From assembly GCF_015234585.1 (NCBI RefSeq), contig NZ_JADFCM010000008.1, forward strand, positions 868,001 through 932,000: a stretch of DNA of 64,000 nucleotides, written 5' to 3'. A program made the translations under genes and the position numbers. This stretch comes from Pseudalkalibacillus hwajinpoensis. GTDB taxonomy: Bacteria; Bacillota; Bacilli; Bacillales; Guptibacillaceae. The notes under the pieces were generated by a model. That model was not told the DNA's origin. It worked only from the letters and a program-made list of their open reading frames with translations, and made no database searches. Each line of letters opens with the position of its first letter. The stretch's first letter is position 1. Shown here piece by piece: positions 1-9,633 of this stretch.

Positions 1-1326
<1,326 letters not shown>

Positions 1327-1438
1327 CTAATCGAAATGGAATGTTGCTTCTATATAAATGTAGAAGATCAAAGTAGGTTAGTCAAATGTAAAAAACAAGG
1401 TGAATTTACTGTTTCGAAAAAATTTTGAAAAAACTTTG

Positions 1439-1530
1439 TGCAAACGGTTGCGAAAATTTTATAGCCATGTATAATAAGTTATAGAAAGACAGTGCAATCG
1501 TTTTCACTGAGTTATATGAAAGCGCTTGTA
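1439..1530 (+). promoter_or_regulatory. mdxE promoter with LacI-type operators and a cre site
   Basis: TTGCGA (1448-1453), a 16-base spacer and TATAAT (1470-1475) form a sigma-A promoter. TGCAAACGGTTGCG (1439-1452) overlaps the -35 and TGCAATCGTTTTCA (1493-1506) lies downstream; both look like LacI-family operators. TGAAAGCGCTTGTA (1517-1530) closely matches the CcpA cre consensus and would act as a roadblock. Together they predict specific maltodextrin control plus carbon catabolite repression. Confidence 0.65.
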
Positions 1531-1562
1531 CTCCTATCGTAAAATTAAGAGGGGGTTAACAC

Positions 1563-2846
1563 ATGAAACGCTTTTTCGCTTTGTTTCTTACACTAGTTCT
1601 TGCAATCGGCGTTCTTGCAGCATGCGGACCGCAAAACAATGAAAACGCTTCTAGTAACAACGGAGGCAGTGATTCTGAGGGGGAAGATGCAAATAAACCT
1701 GAGAAGCTAGTTGTTTGGGAAGATACAGATAAAGGGATTGCACTTGAACCGGCTATTGCTAGTTTCGAGGAAGAGTACGGAATTAAAGTTGAATTTAAAG
1801 AACTAGGTATGGCTGACGAAATTAGAGAGCAAATTCGTCTTGATGGTCCAGCAGGTACTGGTCCTGACGTTATTACCCTTCCGCACGATCAAATTGGACA
1901 AGCTGCAGTTGAGGGACTTATTTCCCCAATCGAAGTTGAACAGTCTGTGATTGATACATTTACAGAATCTTCTATTCAAGCTGAAAACTTTGACGGTAAC
2001 CTGTATGGATTACCAAAAGCAACGGAAACACCTGTCTTCATTTACAACAAAGATCTAATGGACAAAGCTCCAGAATCAATGGATGAAGTATATGATTTCG
2101 CAAAAGACTTCACGAAAGACAAGCAGTATGGCTTCCTTGCGCTATGGGATAACTTCTATTTTGCAAACGCTGTCCTTTCAGGATATGGCGGCTATGTGTT
2201 TGATCGCACTGATGAGGGATTAAACCCAGAAGACATCGGTCTTAACAATGATGGTGCTATTGAAGGAACGGAATACATTCAGAAATGGTATCAGGAAGAT
2301 CTTTTCCCTAAGGGCCTAATTGGTGAAAACGGTGGATCTACAATGGATGGTCTGTTTAATGAAGGGAAAGCAGCTTCCGTTATGAACGGACCATGGTCTT
2401 TCCAGGGTTATAAAGATGCTGGAATTGACATTGGTGTTGCGCCAATGCCTACACTTCCAAACGGAGAGAATTTCAAAACGTTTATCGGTGTTAAAGGCTG
2501 GCACGTAAGTAATTTCTCTGAGAACAAAGAATGGGCTACGAAGCTCGTTGAATGGTTAACAAATGAGGAGAATGCAAAGATTCGTTACGAAAAAACAGCA
2601 GAAATTCCTCCGGTTAAATCACTAATTGAAGATCCAGTTATTGCTGATAATGAAGGTGCAAGTGCCGTAGCACTTCAATCTCAATATGGCGTTCCAATGC
2701 CTAATATTCCAGAAATGGCTGAAGTATGGGAGCCAGCAGCGTCTGCCCTACAATTAGTAGCAACAGATAAGCAAGAACCAAAAGCGGCCCTTGATGAGGC
2801 TACGAAAACAATTAAGTCTCAAATCGAGCAGAATCACAGCAACTAA
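1563..2846 (+). CDS. mdxE: Maltodextrin ABC transporter substrate-binding lipoprotein
   Basis: Extracellular solute-binding lipoprotein (family 1) that captures maltose/maltodextrins for the permeases encoded next to it. 427 aa. It has a lipoprotein signal peptide with lipobox LAAC (residues 18-21, lipidated Cys21), then a Ser/Asn/Glu-rich linker to about residue 45, then the two-lobe binding fold. The fragment GPWSFQGYKDAGIDIGVAP is typical of MalE. The start ATG follows a GAGGGGG ribosome site. It is first in mdxEFG; no ABC ATPase lies nearby, so a shared ATPase such as MsmX probably energises the importer, as in B. subtilis. Sugar specificity is inferred from the amylase neighbour and protein family. 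Confidence 0.88.
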   Translation: MKRFFALFLTLVLAIGVLAACGPQNNENASSNNGGSDSEGEDANKPEKLVVWEDTDKGIALEPAIASFEEEYGIKVEFKELGMADEIREQIRLDGPAGTGPDVITLPHDQIGQAAVEGLISPIEVEQSVIDTFTESSIQAENFDGNLYGLPKATETPVFIYNKDLMDKAPESMDEVYDFAKDFTKDKQYGFLALWDNFYFANAVLSGYGGYVFDRTDEGLNPEDIGLNNDGAIEGTEYIQKWYQEDLFPKGLIGENGGSTMDGLFNEGKAASVMNGPWSFQGYKDAGIDIGVAPMPTLPNGENFKTFIGVKGWHVSNFSENKEWATKLVEWLTNEENAKIRYEKTAEIPPVKSLIEDPVIADNEGASAVALQSQYGVPMPNIPEMAEVWEPAASALQLVATDKQEPKAALDEATKTIKSQIEQNHSN

Positions 2847-2862
2847 AGTATTGAAAATTTAA

Positions 2863-2890
2863 AGCGGTACTCCGGAAACGGGGTACTGCT
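2863..2890 (+). promoter_or_regulatory. Intercistronic hairpin between mdxE and mdxF
   Basis: An 11-bp stem (2863-2873 pairing with 2880-2890, one G-U) closes a GGAAAC loop. No T-run follows, so it is more likely an mRNA 3'-end stabiliser for mdxE than a terminator. Such a hairpin would raise binding-protein mRNA over permease mRNA. Confidence 0.5.
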
Positions 2891-2941
2891 TCTCACTTTA
2901 AAGCTAGAAAAGTGGGGAGAAGAAAGGGGATTGCCATCACG

Positions 2942-4225
2942 ATGGAGGCAACTGAGCGTCAAACAAAGCATCGAAAAACAGCACTTGCTTTATCACTAAT
3001 ACCTGGATTCGGTCAGTTTTATAACAAGCAGATCCTCAAAGGACTTATGTTCTTCATCTTAACGGTTTCATTTGCCGTTGCTTTTGCTGACTTAATCAAC
3101 ATTGGATTATGGGGGATCGTTACCCTGGGGGAAAAGCTACCACGAGATCACTCCATCTTCTTGTTAACACAGGGAATTATCGCTGTCCTTGTTATCCTGA
3201 TTGGATTGGTTATTTATTTCTTAAACCTAAGGGATGCATATTTGAATGGAAGAAATCGTGATCTAGGCATTCCCTTAAATTCTGTTCGAGAGCAATACCG
3301 TAATGTTTCTGAACAAGGATTTCCTTACTTAATGCTATCACCTGGATTTTTCTTATTAATTTTTGTTGTTATTTTTCCGATATTGTTTGTTATTTTACTT
3401 TCGTTTACAAACTACGATCTTTACCATTCTCCACCAGCTAATTTAGTAGACTGGATTGGGATTCAAAACTATATTGATATATTTAAGCTAGACATCTGGC
3501 GCGATACTTTCATCGATGTTTTCTCATGGACAATCGTATGGACATTTGTTGCGACAACAGGACAAATTGCGATTGGTATTTTTCTAGCCGTTTTGATGAA
3601 CCAGAAAGACCTTAAATTTAAAGGCATCTTTAGAACAATCTTTATCTTGCCTTGGGCCGTACCAGCTTTCGTATCAATCCTTGTGTTTGCGGGGATGTTT
3701 AATGAGACGTTTGGTGCGATAAATAACGACATCTTAGCAGCGTTCGGTATCGATGCGATACCATGGCTTACAGAGCCATTTTGGACAAAAGTTGCTTTAA
3801 TTCTTATACAGTTCTGGCTTGGATTCCCGTTTATTTTCGCTATGGTAACGGGTGTGCTTCAATCGATTCCAGATGAATTATATGAAGCTGCAACAGTAGA
3901 TGGTGCGAATATCTGGCAGAAGTTTAGAGGAATCACGCTTCCAATGGTTCTTTTTGCAATCGCGCCAATTTTAATCACACAATATACATTTAACTTTAAT
4001 AACTTTAACGTTATTTACCTGTTTAACGGTGGTGGTCCTGCCGTATCAGGTCAAACAGCAGGCTCTACTGACATTTTGATTTCGTGGATCTATAAGCTCA
4101 CGTTTACGTCTGCGCAATATGGCAAAGCTGCTGCTATTACCATGATTCTATCAGCCATTGTTATTGGTGTAGCACTGTGGCAGTTTAGAAGAACGAAATC
4201 ATTCCAAGAAGAGGATATGATGTAA
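2942..4225 (+). CDS. mdxF: Maltodextrin ABC permease, MalF type
   Basis: Integral membrane subunit of the maltodextrin importer. 427 aa from the ATG at 2942. An N-terminal hydrophobic region (about residues 15-90) precedes the binding-protein-dependent permease domain. The EAA loop contacting the ATPase is EAATVDGANIWQKF (about residue 318). The ATG is favoured over an in-frame GTG at 2912 because AAGGGG lies 12 bases upstream of it while the GTG has no ribosome site, but the spacing is long and the start is uncertain. Follows mdxE and precedes mdxG by one base. Confidence 0.87.
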   Translation: MEATERQTKHRKTALALSLIPGFGQFYNKQILKGLMFFILTVSFAVAFADLINIGLWGIVTLGEKLPRDHSIFLLTQGIIAVLVILIGLVIYFLNLRDAYLNGRNRDLGIPLNSVREQYRNVSEQGFPYLMLSPGFFLLIFVVIFPILFVILLSFTNYDLYHSPPANLVDWIGIQNYIDIFKLDIWRDTFIDVFSWTIVWTFVATTGQIAIGIFLAVLMNQKDLKFKGIFRTIFILPWAVPAFVSILVFAGMFNETFGAINNDILAAFGIDAIPWLTEPFWTKVALILIQFWLGFPFIFAMVTGVLQSIPDELYEAATVDGANIWQKFRGITLPMVLFAIAPILITQYTFNFNNFNVIYLFNGGGPAVSGQTAGSTDILISWIYKLTFTSAQYGKAAAITMILSAIVIGVALWQFRRTKSFQEEDMM

Positions 4226-4226
4226 T

Positions 4227-5069
4227 ATGAGTCCAAAAATGCAGAATACCTTACGTTTAACACTGTCCTATATTGCCATCGCTATTGCTTGTGTCATCAT
4301 CTTGTACCCAGTTCTATGGATTGTGGGGTCTTCCTTTAATCCCGGTGACAGTCTATCTGGATCATCAATTATCCCGAAGGATGCAACATTGGAGCATTAC
4401 AAATCGTTATTTAATACGGCTGAAAGTGATTACTTGCTTTGGTATTGGAACACATTGAAGATTTGTATCATCACAATGATTCTAGCCGTAGCGATGATCT
4501 CCTGTATGGCTTATGCCTTCTCACGCTATCGTTTCGTCGGTCGTAAAAATGGATTAATGACTTTCTTAATTCTTCAAATGATCCCGAACTTTGCAGCACT
4601 TATTGCGATCTATGTATTAGCTTATACAACGGGTTTGTTGGATACGCACTTTGCGCTGATTCTTGTTTATACAGGTGGTTTACTGCCAATGAATACGTGG
4701 CTTGCTAAAGGATACTTTGATACAATTCCAAAAGAGCTTGATGAATCAGCTCGAATCGATGGCGCGGGTCACTTCCGTATCTTCTGGCAAATCATATTGC
4801 CACTTGCAAAACCGATTCTTGCTGTAGTAGCATTATTTAGTTTCATTACACCGTTTACGGACTTTATTCTTGCTCAAGTTATTCTTCGTAGTGAAGAGAA
4901 ATATACGCTGGCGGTTGGTCTTTACAAAATGATTTCTGATCAGTTTGGTAATGAGTTTACAACGTTCGCCGCAGGATCAGTATTGATTGCGATTCCAATA
5001 TCAATTTTATTCCTATCGCTCCAACGTTACTTTATATCTGGCCTTACTGCTGGAGGAACGAAAGGATAG
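4227..5069 (+). CDS. mdxG: Maltodextrin ABC permease, MalG type
   Basis: Second membrane subunit of the maltodextrin importer, pairing with MdxF. 280 aa, usual for MalG. A first transmembrane helix lies at about residues 13-33, and the EAA-type coupling loop reads ESARIDGAGHFRIFWQIILP (about residues 171-190). The ATG follows the mdxF stop after one base, so translation is probably coupled. It is the last gene of the operon, followed by a terminator at 5080. Confidence 0.88.
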   Translation: MSPKMQNTLRLTLSYIAIAIACVIILYPVLWIVGSSFNPGDSLSGSSIIPKDATLEHYKSLFNTAESDYLLWYWNTLKICIITMILAVAMISCMAYAFSRYRFVGRKNGLMTFLILQMIPNFAALIAIYVLAYTTGLLDTHFALILVYTGGLLPMNTWLAKGYFDTIPKELDESARIDGAGHFRIFWQIILPLAKPILAVVALFSFITPFTDFILAQVILRSEEKYTLAVGLYKMISDQFGNEFTTFAAGSVLIAIPISILFLSLQRYFISGLTAGGTKG

Positions 5070-5079
5070 ATCAAGACGT

Positions 5080-5130
5080 GAGAAAGAAGAGAGAGAGGAA
5101 AGCTACTCTTGCAGCTTCTTTCTCTTTTTT
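5080..5130 (+). terminator. Rho-independent terminator after mdxG
   Basis: GAGAAAGAAG (5080-5089) pairs with CTTCTTTCTC (5114-5123), followed by a T-run. It ends the mdxEFG transcript before the regulator gene. Confidence 0.7.
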
Positions 5131-5200
5131 TATCCTAACCATTCGTTTAGAGATCTTTAATAGGCACGATTGTTTCTCTATAGTAGATGTCATTTTCAAT

Positions 5201-5237
5201 AGAAATCGTTTACAATGAATCATTAGATAGTTAAGAT
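5201..5237 (+). promoter_or_regulatory. Promoter of the LacI-type regulator with overlapping cre-like site
   Basis: TTTACA (5209-5214), a 17-base spacer and TAAGAT (5232-5237) fit sigma-A. AGAAATCGTTTACA (5201-5214) differs from the cre consensus only in its first base and covers the -35, so CcpA or the regulator itself could repress here. Confidence 0.5.
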
Positions 5238-5297
5238 AGACCAATTACTTATCATATGAAACGAACAAGCGAAAGCTTTGTATAGGAGGAAATCCCA

Positions 5298-6338
5298 ATG
5301 GCAGTAACGATTAAAGATGTAGCGAAACTTGCCAATGTTGCGCCATCGACGGTATCACGTGTGATCGCAAATAATCCACGAATTAGTGAGCAAACGAAAC
5401 GTCGTGTCAGAGAGGCGATGGAAGAGCTTGGCTACCACCCTAACTATAATGCAAGAAGTCTAGCGAACCGGAGTACACAAACGATTGGCCTTGTTATGCC
5501 GAGTTCAGCAGATAAAGTATTACAGAATCCATTCTTTCCGGAGGTTCTTCGCGGTATTAGTACGAAGGCTCATGAAAAAGAATATACCTTATATATGTCC
5601 ACTGGGGCAACAGAAGAAGAAATGTTAGAAGGCGTAATGGGGATGGTTCACGGGCGCAGAGTGGACGGTATTGTAATGCTTTACTCAAGAATCGACGATA
5701 AAATTATGACGTTTTTACAGGAACAAAATTTTCCGTTTACCGTTATTGGGAAGCCACTAGTGAATCCAGATTCAATCACTCATGTCGATAATGATAACTT
5801 TAACGCGGCAAAAGATGTAACCGAGCATTTTATTGGCAAAGGTCATGAACGAATCGCATTTGTAGGAGGGAATTTAGATCTAGTTGTAACCGTGGAGCGG
5901 TTACACGGTTATGAAAAAGCCCTACAGGAAGCGGAAATTCCACTCCAGGACGATTATGTTGTTCATGTGGAGTTTCTAAAAGAAGGCGGACAGGAAGCGG
6001 TAATGGAATTATTTTCGTTAGAAAATCCTCCAACCGCGCTAGTTGTTGCAGATGATCTCATGGCCCTTGGTATCATGAGCAAGCTTGATGAGATGGGTCT
6101 TTCTGTTCCTGAGGATGTGTCTATCATTAGCTTTAATAATGTAATGCTCGCTGAATATGCTAGTCCGCCGCTTACTTCAGTTGATATTAATATTTTTCAA
6201 CTAGGTTATCAGGCTGTGAACTGTTTGCTAGAGAAAATTAGTGATCCTGAGTCAGGAAACAAACGTGTTTGTGTACCACACCAGGTTGTGGAGCGCTGGA
6301 CAGTTAGGACAATTAACCAGAATGAGAGTATGAAATAG
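5298..6338 (+). CDS. LacI-family regulator of maltodextrin use
   Basis: DNA-binding repressor/activator. 346 aa, standard LacI length. The helix-turn-helix is IKDVAKLANVAPSTVSRVI (residues 5-23) with hinge helix NARSLANRS (about 52-60), then a periplasmic-binding-like sensor domain to the C-terminus. It follows mdxEFG, as MalR/MdxR-type regulators do, and has its own promoter. LacI-type operators sit before mdxE and the amylase. ATG with AGGAGG upstream. Whether it represses or activates (MdxR activates in B. subtilis) cannot be decided here. Confidence 0.85.
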   Translation: MAVTIKDVAKLANVAPSTVSRVIANNPRISEQTKRRVREAMEELGYHPNYNARSLANRSTQTIGLVMPSSADKVLQNPFFPEVLRGISTKAHEKEYTLYMSTGATEEEMLEGVMGMVHGRRVDGIVMLYSRIDDKIMTFLQEQNFPFTVIGKPLVNPDSITHVDNDNFNAAKDVTEHFIGKGHERIAFVGGNLDLVVTVERLHGYEKALQEAEIPLQDDYVVHVEFLKEGGQEAVMELFSLENPPTALVVADDLMALGIMSKLDEMGLSVPEDVSIISFNNVMLAEYASPPLTSVDINIFQLGYQAVNCLLEKISDPESGNKRVCVPHQVVERWTVRTINQNESMK

Positions 6339-6362
6339 CCACGAAGGTGGCTATTTTTTTTG
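6334..6362 (+). terminator. Terminator of the LacI-type regulator
   Basis: AATAGCCACgaagGTGGCTATT followed by a run of T. It overlaps the gene's stop codon. Confidence 0.8.
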
Positions 6363-6477
6363 GGATTTTCAATATAGATTGAAAAAAACTTTGAACAAGC
6401 CATCATCAGCCGTTCCAAATCCATCCAGTATTGCGTTTACTATAGTAAATACAAATTCTCCAAAGTAGGTGATTATC

Positions 6478-6990
6478 ATGAGTTGTTCAGGTTGTGGAGG
6501 TTGTGGAGGAAGTTATCCTGGAGGAGTATTTGCTAGACAGGGGGCGCAAGGAATCCCTGGCCCACCAGGGCCGCCGGGACCATCAGTTACAGCCACTTCA
6601 GGATTTGCTGCGAACACGTCAAATGCTAATATTAATGCGATAGTTGGAGGGACAAATATTTCTCTTCCAGATGCCCAGAGTTTACCAACAACTATAACGG
6701 TAGATGGGACAAACACTTTTTTTACAGTTCAAGAAACGGGAAGGTATCTCCTTTCTTATCATATAAATACTACAGCAGCAACTCTGATAAGTTCTAGGCT
6801 AATGGTTAATGGGGTTCAATTAAGTCAAACAGTTATTTCACCTGTTGTTGCAGTCACTAACTTTAGCGCAGAAGCCATTGTTTCATTGTCTGCAGGAGAT
6901 GTCATTTCTCTTCAGCTTTTTGGACTGATTAGTTTAATTGTCTTAGCTTCCGGTGTAGGAGCTTCTCTTACTATAATCAGAGTAGAATAA
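6478..6990 (+). CDS. Collagen-like exosporium-type surface protein
   Basis: Probable spore-surface filament protein of the BclA/ExsF type. 170 aa. A Cys/Gly-rich head (MSCSGCGGCGGSYPGG) leads into a very short collagen-like stretch of about five G-X-Y triplets (GAQGIPGPPGPPGPS, residues 24-38). A C-terminal domain of about 130 residues rich in Thr, Ser and Val resembles the trimerising BclA C-terminal (TNF/C1q-like) fold. The ATG at 6478 is chosen over GTG 6469 because TAGGTGAT lies just upstream. No signal peptide, as expected of mother-cell-made exosporium proteins. Converges with the DUF11 protein gene. The assignment rests on composition and fold resemblance. Confidence 0.72.
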   Translation: MSCSGCGGCGGSYPGGVFARQGAQGIPGPPGPPGPSVTATSGFAANTSNANINAIVGGTNISLPDAQSLPTTITVDGTNTFFTVQETGRYLLSYHINTTAATLISSRLMVNGVQLSQTVISPVVAVTNFSAEAIVSLSAGDVISLQLFGLISLIVLASGVGASLTIIRVE

Positions 6991-6992
6991 AT

Positions 6993-7028
6993 TAAAAAAA
7001 TCGCAAAGCTGATGCTCTGCGATTTTTT
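6993..7028. terminator. Bidirectional terminator between the two surface-protein genes
   Basis: AAAAATCGCA...TGCGATTTTTT hairpin with A-run on one side and T-run on the other, serving both convergent genes. Confidence 0.8.
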
Positions 7029-7036
7029 ATTATTGG

Positions 7037-8455
7037 TTAACATACGGTTGATAGAGCCTGGTTACTCATTGCAATTTTCCCACAACTAAACTCTACTTCA
7101 GCGATATTACTAACAAAACAATCACATCTTTTGACGATGATTTGGAAGAAAATCGTTACACTATCACCCACGTCAATATCATCGAGTTCAACACCGTATT
7201 GTGGGTTGATCCCTGGATACTGAACCCCATCAATATACAAGCTGTTCTCAACAAAAAGCGTGCCTGGTGGAATGCTATCGCTAAAGATCACGTTAATTGC
7301 TGGAACCACACCATTGTTAGTAATGGTGATTGTATATGAGAGAACGTCTCCGTAAGACGAGAACGGTTTATCGACTGTCTTCACAATATCTAATATTGCA
7401 TCTCCTTCGTCAATTTGGACGCCAAGCGCATTTGGCATATAAGCATCGCCTGACGACGTGAAGCGAAAAACAGCCGTGGATTGGTTGTTTGGTAATAGGC
7501 CAGAACCACTGACGTTTGTAATATCCCATCCCTGTCTTCCAGCAACAATATTCGTTAATGTAAAAGGATCCTGGTTCCGGTTACCAAATGTTCCACTCGT
7601 ATCAAGATTTCCCGAATCATCATTAATTTGAGAGCCAAAAAAGTTTCCTACTGGGTTGTTTGGTCCTGAGAGAAGGGTTAATGTACCTGCATCGGGTCCA
7701 AAGAGAGCCTGATCTCCTCCTATATTCGCGTCTCCTTCTTGAGCTGAGATGAGTAAACGAGCATCTACCGTTCCTGAAGGAGGAGTCATAAAACCTGAAA
7801 TGGGAATATCAATAGTTGGATTCGCTGGGTTAATTACAATCCCATCGGCGCCTACAAATAAATTCAAAGATCGGTTTGGTAATGAACTATTCGCATAAAC
7901 AACGGCTAGCGTCCACCCTGCATGGTTCGTATCAGCTGTGGAAGCTTGAAGAGGATCAAGCAGTCCTGGTACGCCACCAGTGGTGTATGTACCAGCACCA
8001 GCTGCTTGAACAATTGATGTAACATCATTGGAACGCATGTAAAATCCTCTCGTGTTTGGTCCAAAAGTAAATGTAGGTTCATTACTAGTTGTTGGATCGG
8101 GGCTAATTGTGAAGTCAGTCCCATTTGGATCAGTGAAGGTAACAGAATTATTAATTTCAGATGTAATGTCTTCGTTTACTGAAAGGTAATTCCCTCCCCA
8201 GATTAATTCAGCATATAAAACGGTGCTTCCAGCTGGTAATACGAGATTGGCCTCTGAGTTATTTAATGTATAATCAAGAGTGGTTCCTGGTGGAAAAGTT
8301 GGCACTTGAAGTGTTGTATCGGTTGTAATAAATGCTCCGATACTTCCTTGAGTACCTGCCTGGTTAGCATTTAGTAACTGACTTAATCCTAATGTATTTC
8401 CTGTAAATGTCATGGCTCCACACGTTCGGGTGGAGTATCGATTAATAAAAGCCAT
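7037..8455 (-). CDS. DUF11-repeat surface protein, probably spore associated
   Basis: 472 aa with no signal peptide. About residues 1-350 form a beta-rich region resembling the N-terminal part of large Bacillus cereus-group surface proteins that start MAFINR. A single DUF11 domain follows (about 355-455, DIVKTVDKPFSSYGDVLSYT), ending in a Cys-containing tail. DUF11 is an Ig-like adhesion-type domain. A SigK-like promoter and the convergent collagen-like gene suggest production in the mother cell and deposition on the spore surface. The start ATG has AGGGG upstream. Function in detail is unknown. Confidence 0.7.
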   Translation of the reverse strand: MAFINRYSTRTCGAMTFTGNTLGLSQLLNANQAGTQGSIGAFITTDTTLQVPTFPPGTTLDYTLNNSEANLVLPAGSTVLYAELIWGGNYLSVNEDITSEINNSVTFTDPNGTDFTISPDPTTSNEPTFTFGPNTRGFYMRSNDVTSIVQAAGAGTYTTGGVPGLLDPLQASTADTNHAGWTLAVVYANSSLPNRSLNLFVGADGIVINPANPTIDIPISGFMTPPSGTVDARLLISAQEGDANIGGDQALFGPDAGTLTLLSGPNNPVGNFFGSQINDDSGNLDTSGTFGNRNQDPFTLTNIVAGRQGWDITNVSGSGLLPNNQSTAVFRFTSSGDAYMPNALGVQIDEGDAILDIVKTVDKPFSSYGDVLSYTITITNNGVVPAINVIFSDSIPPGTLFVENSLYIDGVQYPGINPQYGVELDDIDVGDSVTIFFQIIVKRCDCFVSNIAEVEFSCGKIAMSNQALSTVC

Positions 8456-8469
8456 AATGACAACCCCTA

Positions 8470-8487
8470 TTGAACATACGTGTTCAA
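8470..8487. repeat. Perfect inverted repeat in the DUF11 gene leader
   Basis: TTGAACA-TACG-TGTTCAA, 7-bp arms and a 4-base loop, 15 bases upstream of the start codon and beside the ribosome site. It could be a regulator site or a leader hairpin. No known regulator is assigned. Confidence 0.5.
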
Positions 8488-8512
8488 ATATAGTCTAAAA
8501 TTGTTTTCTCTA

Positions 8513-8539
8513 TACTATATGAATGCAGTAAAATGACGT
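8513..8539 (-). promoter_or_regulatory. SigK-like promoter of the DUF11 surface protein gene
   Basis: Read on the minus strand, AC, 16 bases, CATATAGTA matches the sigma-K pattern (AC-N16-CATANNNTA). It would place expression in the late mother cell, fitting an exosporium protein. Confidence 0.45.
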
Positions 8540-8595
8540 ATAAACTCTTGTCCAATTGAATCTTAAAAATCATTTTTTATAGAGTAAATAATATA

Positions 8596-8618
8596 AAAAA
8601 CCTCCCAAAGGAGGTTTT
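8596..8618 (-). terminator. Terminator of the GS39-like dehydrogenase gene
   Basis: AAAACCTCCCAAAGGAGGTTTT hairpin overlapping the 3' end of the gene; on the minus strand it is followed by T-rich DNA. Confidence 0.65.
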
Positions 8619-9486
8619 AAGATGTTAAGAACTGTCCACCATTAATGTGAATGGTTTGACCGGTCATATAAGAAGATCCGTCCGAACCAAGAAGAACGTA
8701 AGCCGCAGCCAATTCTTCTGGCTGACCCGGTCTCCCCATAGGTGTATTTGTTCCAAAGTTTTTCACTTTTTCTGCTGAGAAGGTGGAAGGGATAAGCGGT
8801 GTCCAAATAGGACCAGGTGCAACGCTGTTGACACGAATTCCTTTTCCAACGAGCGACTTTGCGAGACTTCTTGTGAACGTTGTGATCGCGCCTTTTGTAC
8901 TAGAGTAATCGATCAGCTGTTCATTGCCTTCATAGGCGGTTACGGAGGAAGTGTTAATGATTGCACTTCCATTTTTTAGATGGGGAAGAGCGGCTTTCGT
9001 CAGGTGAAACATGGAAAAAACGTTGGTTCGGAATGTTTTTTCGAGCTGTTCAGCACTAATTTCTTCTATTCCCTGTTGGGGATGCTGTTCTGCTGCATTA
9101 TTAATTAAAATATCAAGCTGTCCGAAATGATCAATCACCTGTTTAATCACATTGTAAGCAAAAACTTCACTCCCGATATCTCCCGGCAATAATAAACATT
9201 CGCTTCCGATTTCTTCGATTTTTTGCTTCGTATGTTGCGCATCTTCATGTTCGTCAAGATAGACAATGGCGATTTTTGCTCCCTCTTTTGCATAAGCAAT
9301 CGCAACGCCTTCACCTATCCCACTATCTCCTCCAGTAATGAGAGCGACTTTATTCGTTAATTTTCCTGTTCCTTTATAATCTTGGTCTTCCATTAAGGGC
9401 TTTGGATTCATTTCTTGCTGAGATCCTGGCTGATGATTTTGATGTTGTGCTGGTTGTCCATCCGTTTGTCTAAAATCGGGTCTCAT
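8617..9486 (-). CDS. NAD(P)-dependent short-chain dehydrogenase, general stress protein 39-like
   Basis: Classical SDR oxidoreductase with unknown substrate, cytosolic. 289 aa. A hydrophilic Gln/His/Pro-rich N-terminal extension of about 45 residues, typical of the YdaD/YhxC/YhdF group, precedes the Rossmann motif TGGDSGIG (about 51-58). NNAA (about 130), the catalytic Ser in NTSS (about 180) and Tyr/Lys in YSSTK (about 195) are all present. The N-terminal extension and length match B. subtilis GS39 (YdaD). A SigB-like promoter lies upstream. Start ATG with an AAAGGAG site. Confidence 0.85.
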   Translation of the reverse strand: MRPDFRQTDGQPAQHQNHQPGSQQEMNPKPLMEDQDYKGTGKLTNKVALITGGDSGIGEGVAIAYAKEGAKIAIVYLDEHEDAQHTKQKIEEIGSECLLLPGDIGSEVFAYNVIKQVIDHFGQLDILINNAAEQHPQQGIEEISAEQLEKTFRTNVFSMFHLTKAALPHLKNGSAIINTSSVTAYEGNEQLIDYSSTKGAITTFTRSLAKSLVGKGIRVNSVAPGPIWTPLIPSTFSAEKVKNFGTNTPMGRPGQPEELAAAYVLLGSDGSSYMTGQTIHINGGQFLTS

Positions 9487-9523
9487 GGGATAACTCCTTT
9501 CAAATTATATATATGTGTAAGGA

Positions 9524-9549
9524 ATTTCCAATAGAGAGGATTTCTAAAC
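9524..9549 (-). promoter_or_regulatory. SigB-like promoter of the GS39-like gene
   Basis: Minus-strand GTTTAG, 14 bases, GGAAAT; each hexamer differs by one base from the sigma-B consensus (GTTTAA / GGGWAW). It fits the general-stress assignment of the downstream dehydrogenase. Confidence 0.5.
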
Positions 9550-9633
9550 CTAAAGTCTGAGAATATAATGATGACATTTGCATTACATGATAAAATGGAA
9601 CAAACCTATAATGTAGTTTGTGAGGCGAGAGGT

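Noticed and set aside
9535..9564. Possible SigH promoter (AGAGGATTT ... GAAT) before the histidine kinase
   Set aside because: The spacing is about two bases too long and the purine before GAAT is missing. The same bases read better as a SigB-like promoter on the other strand.
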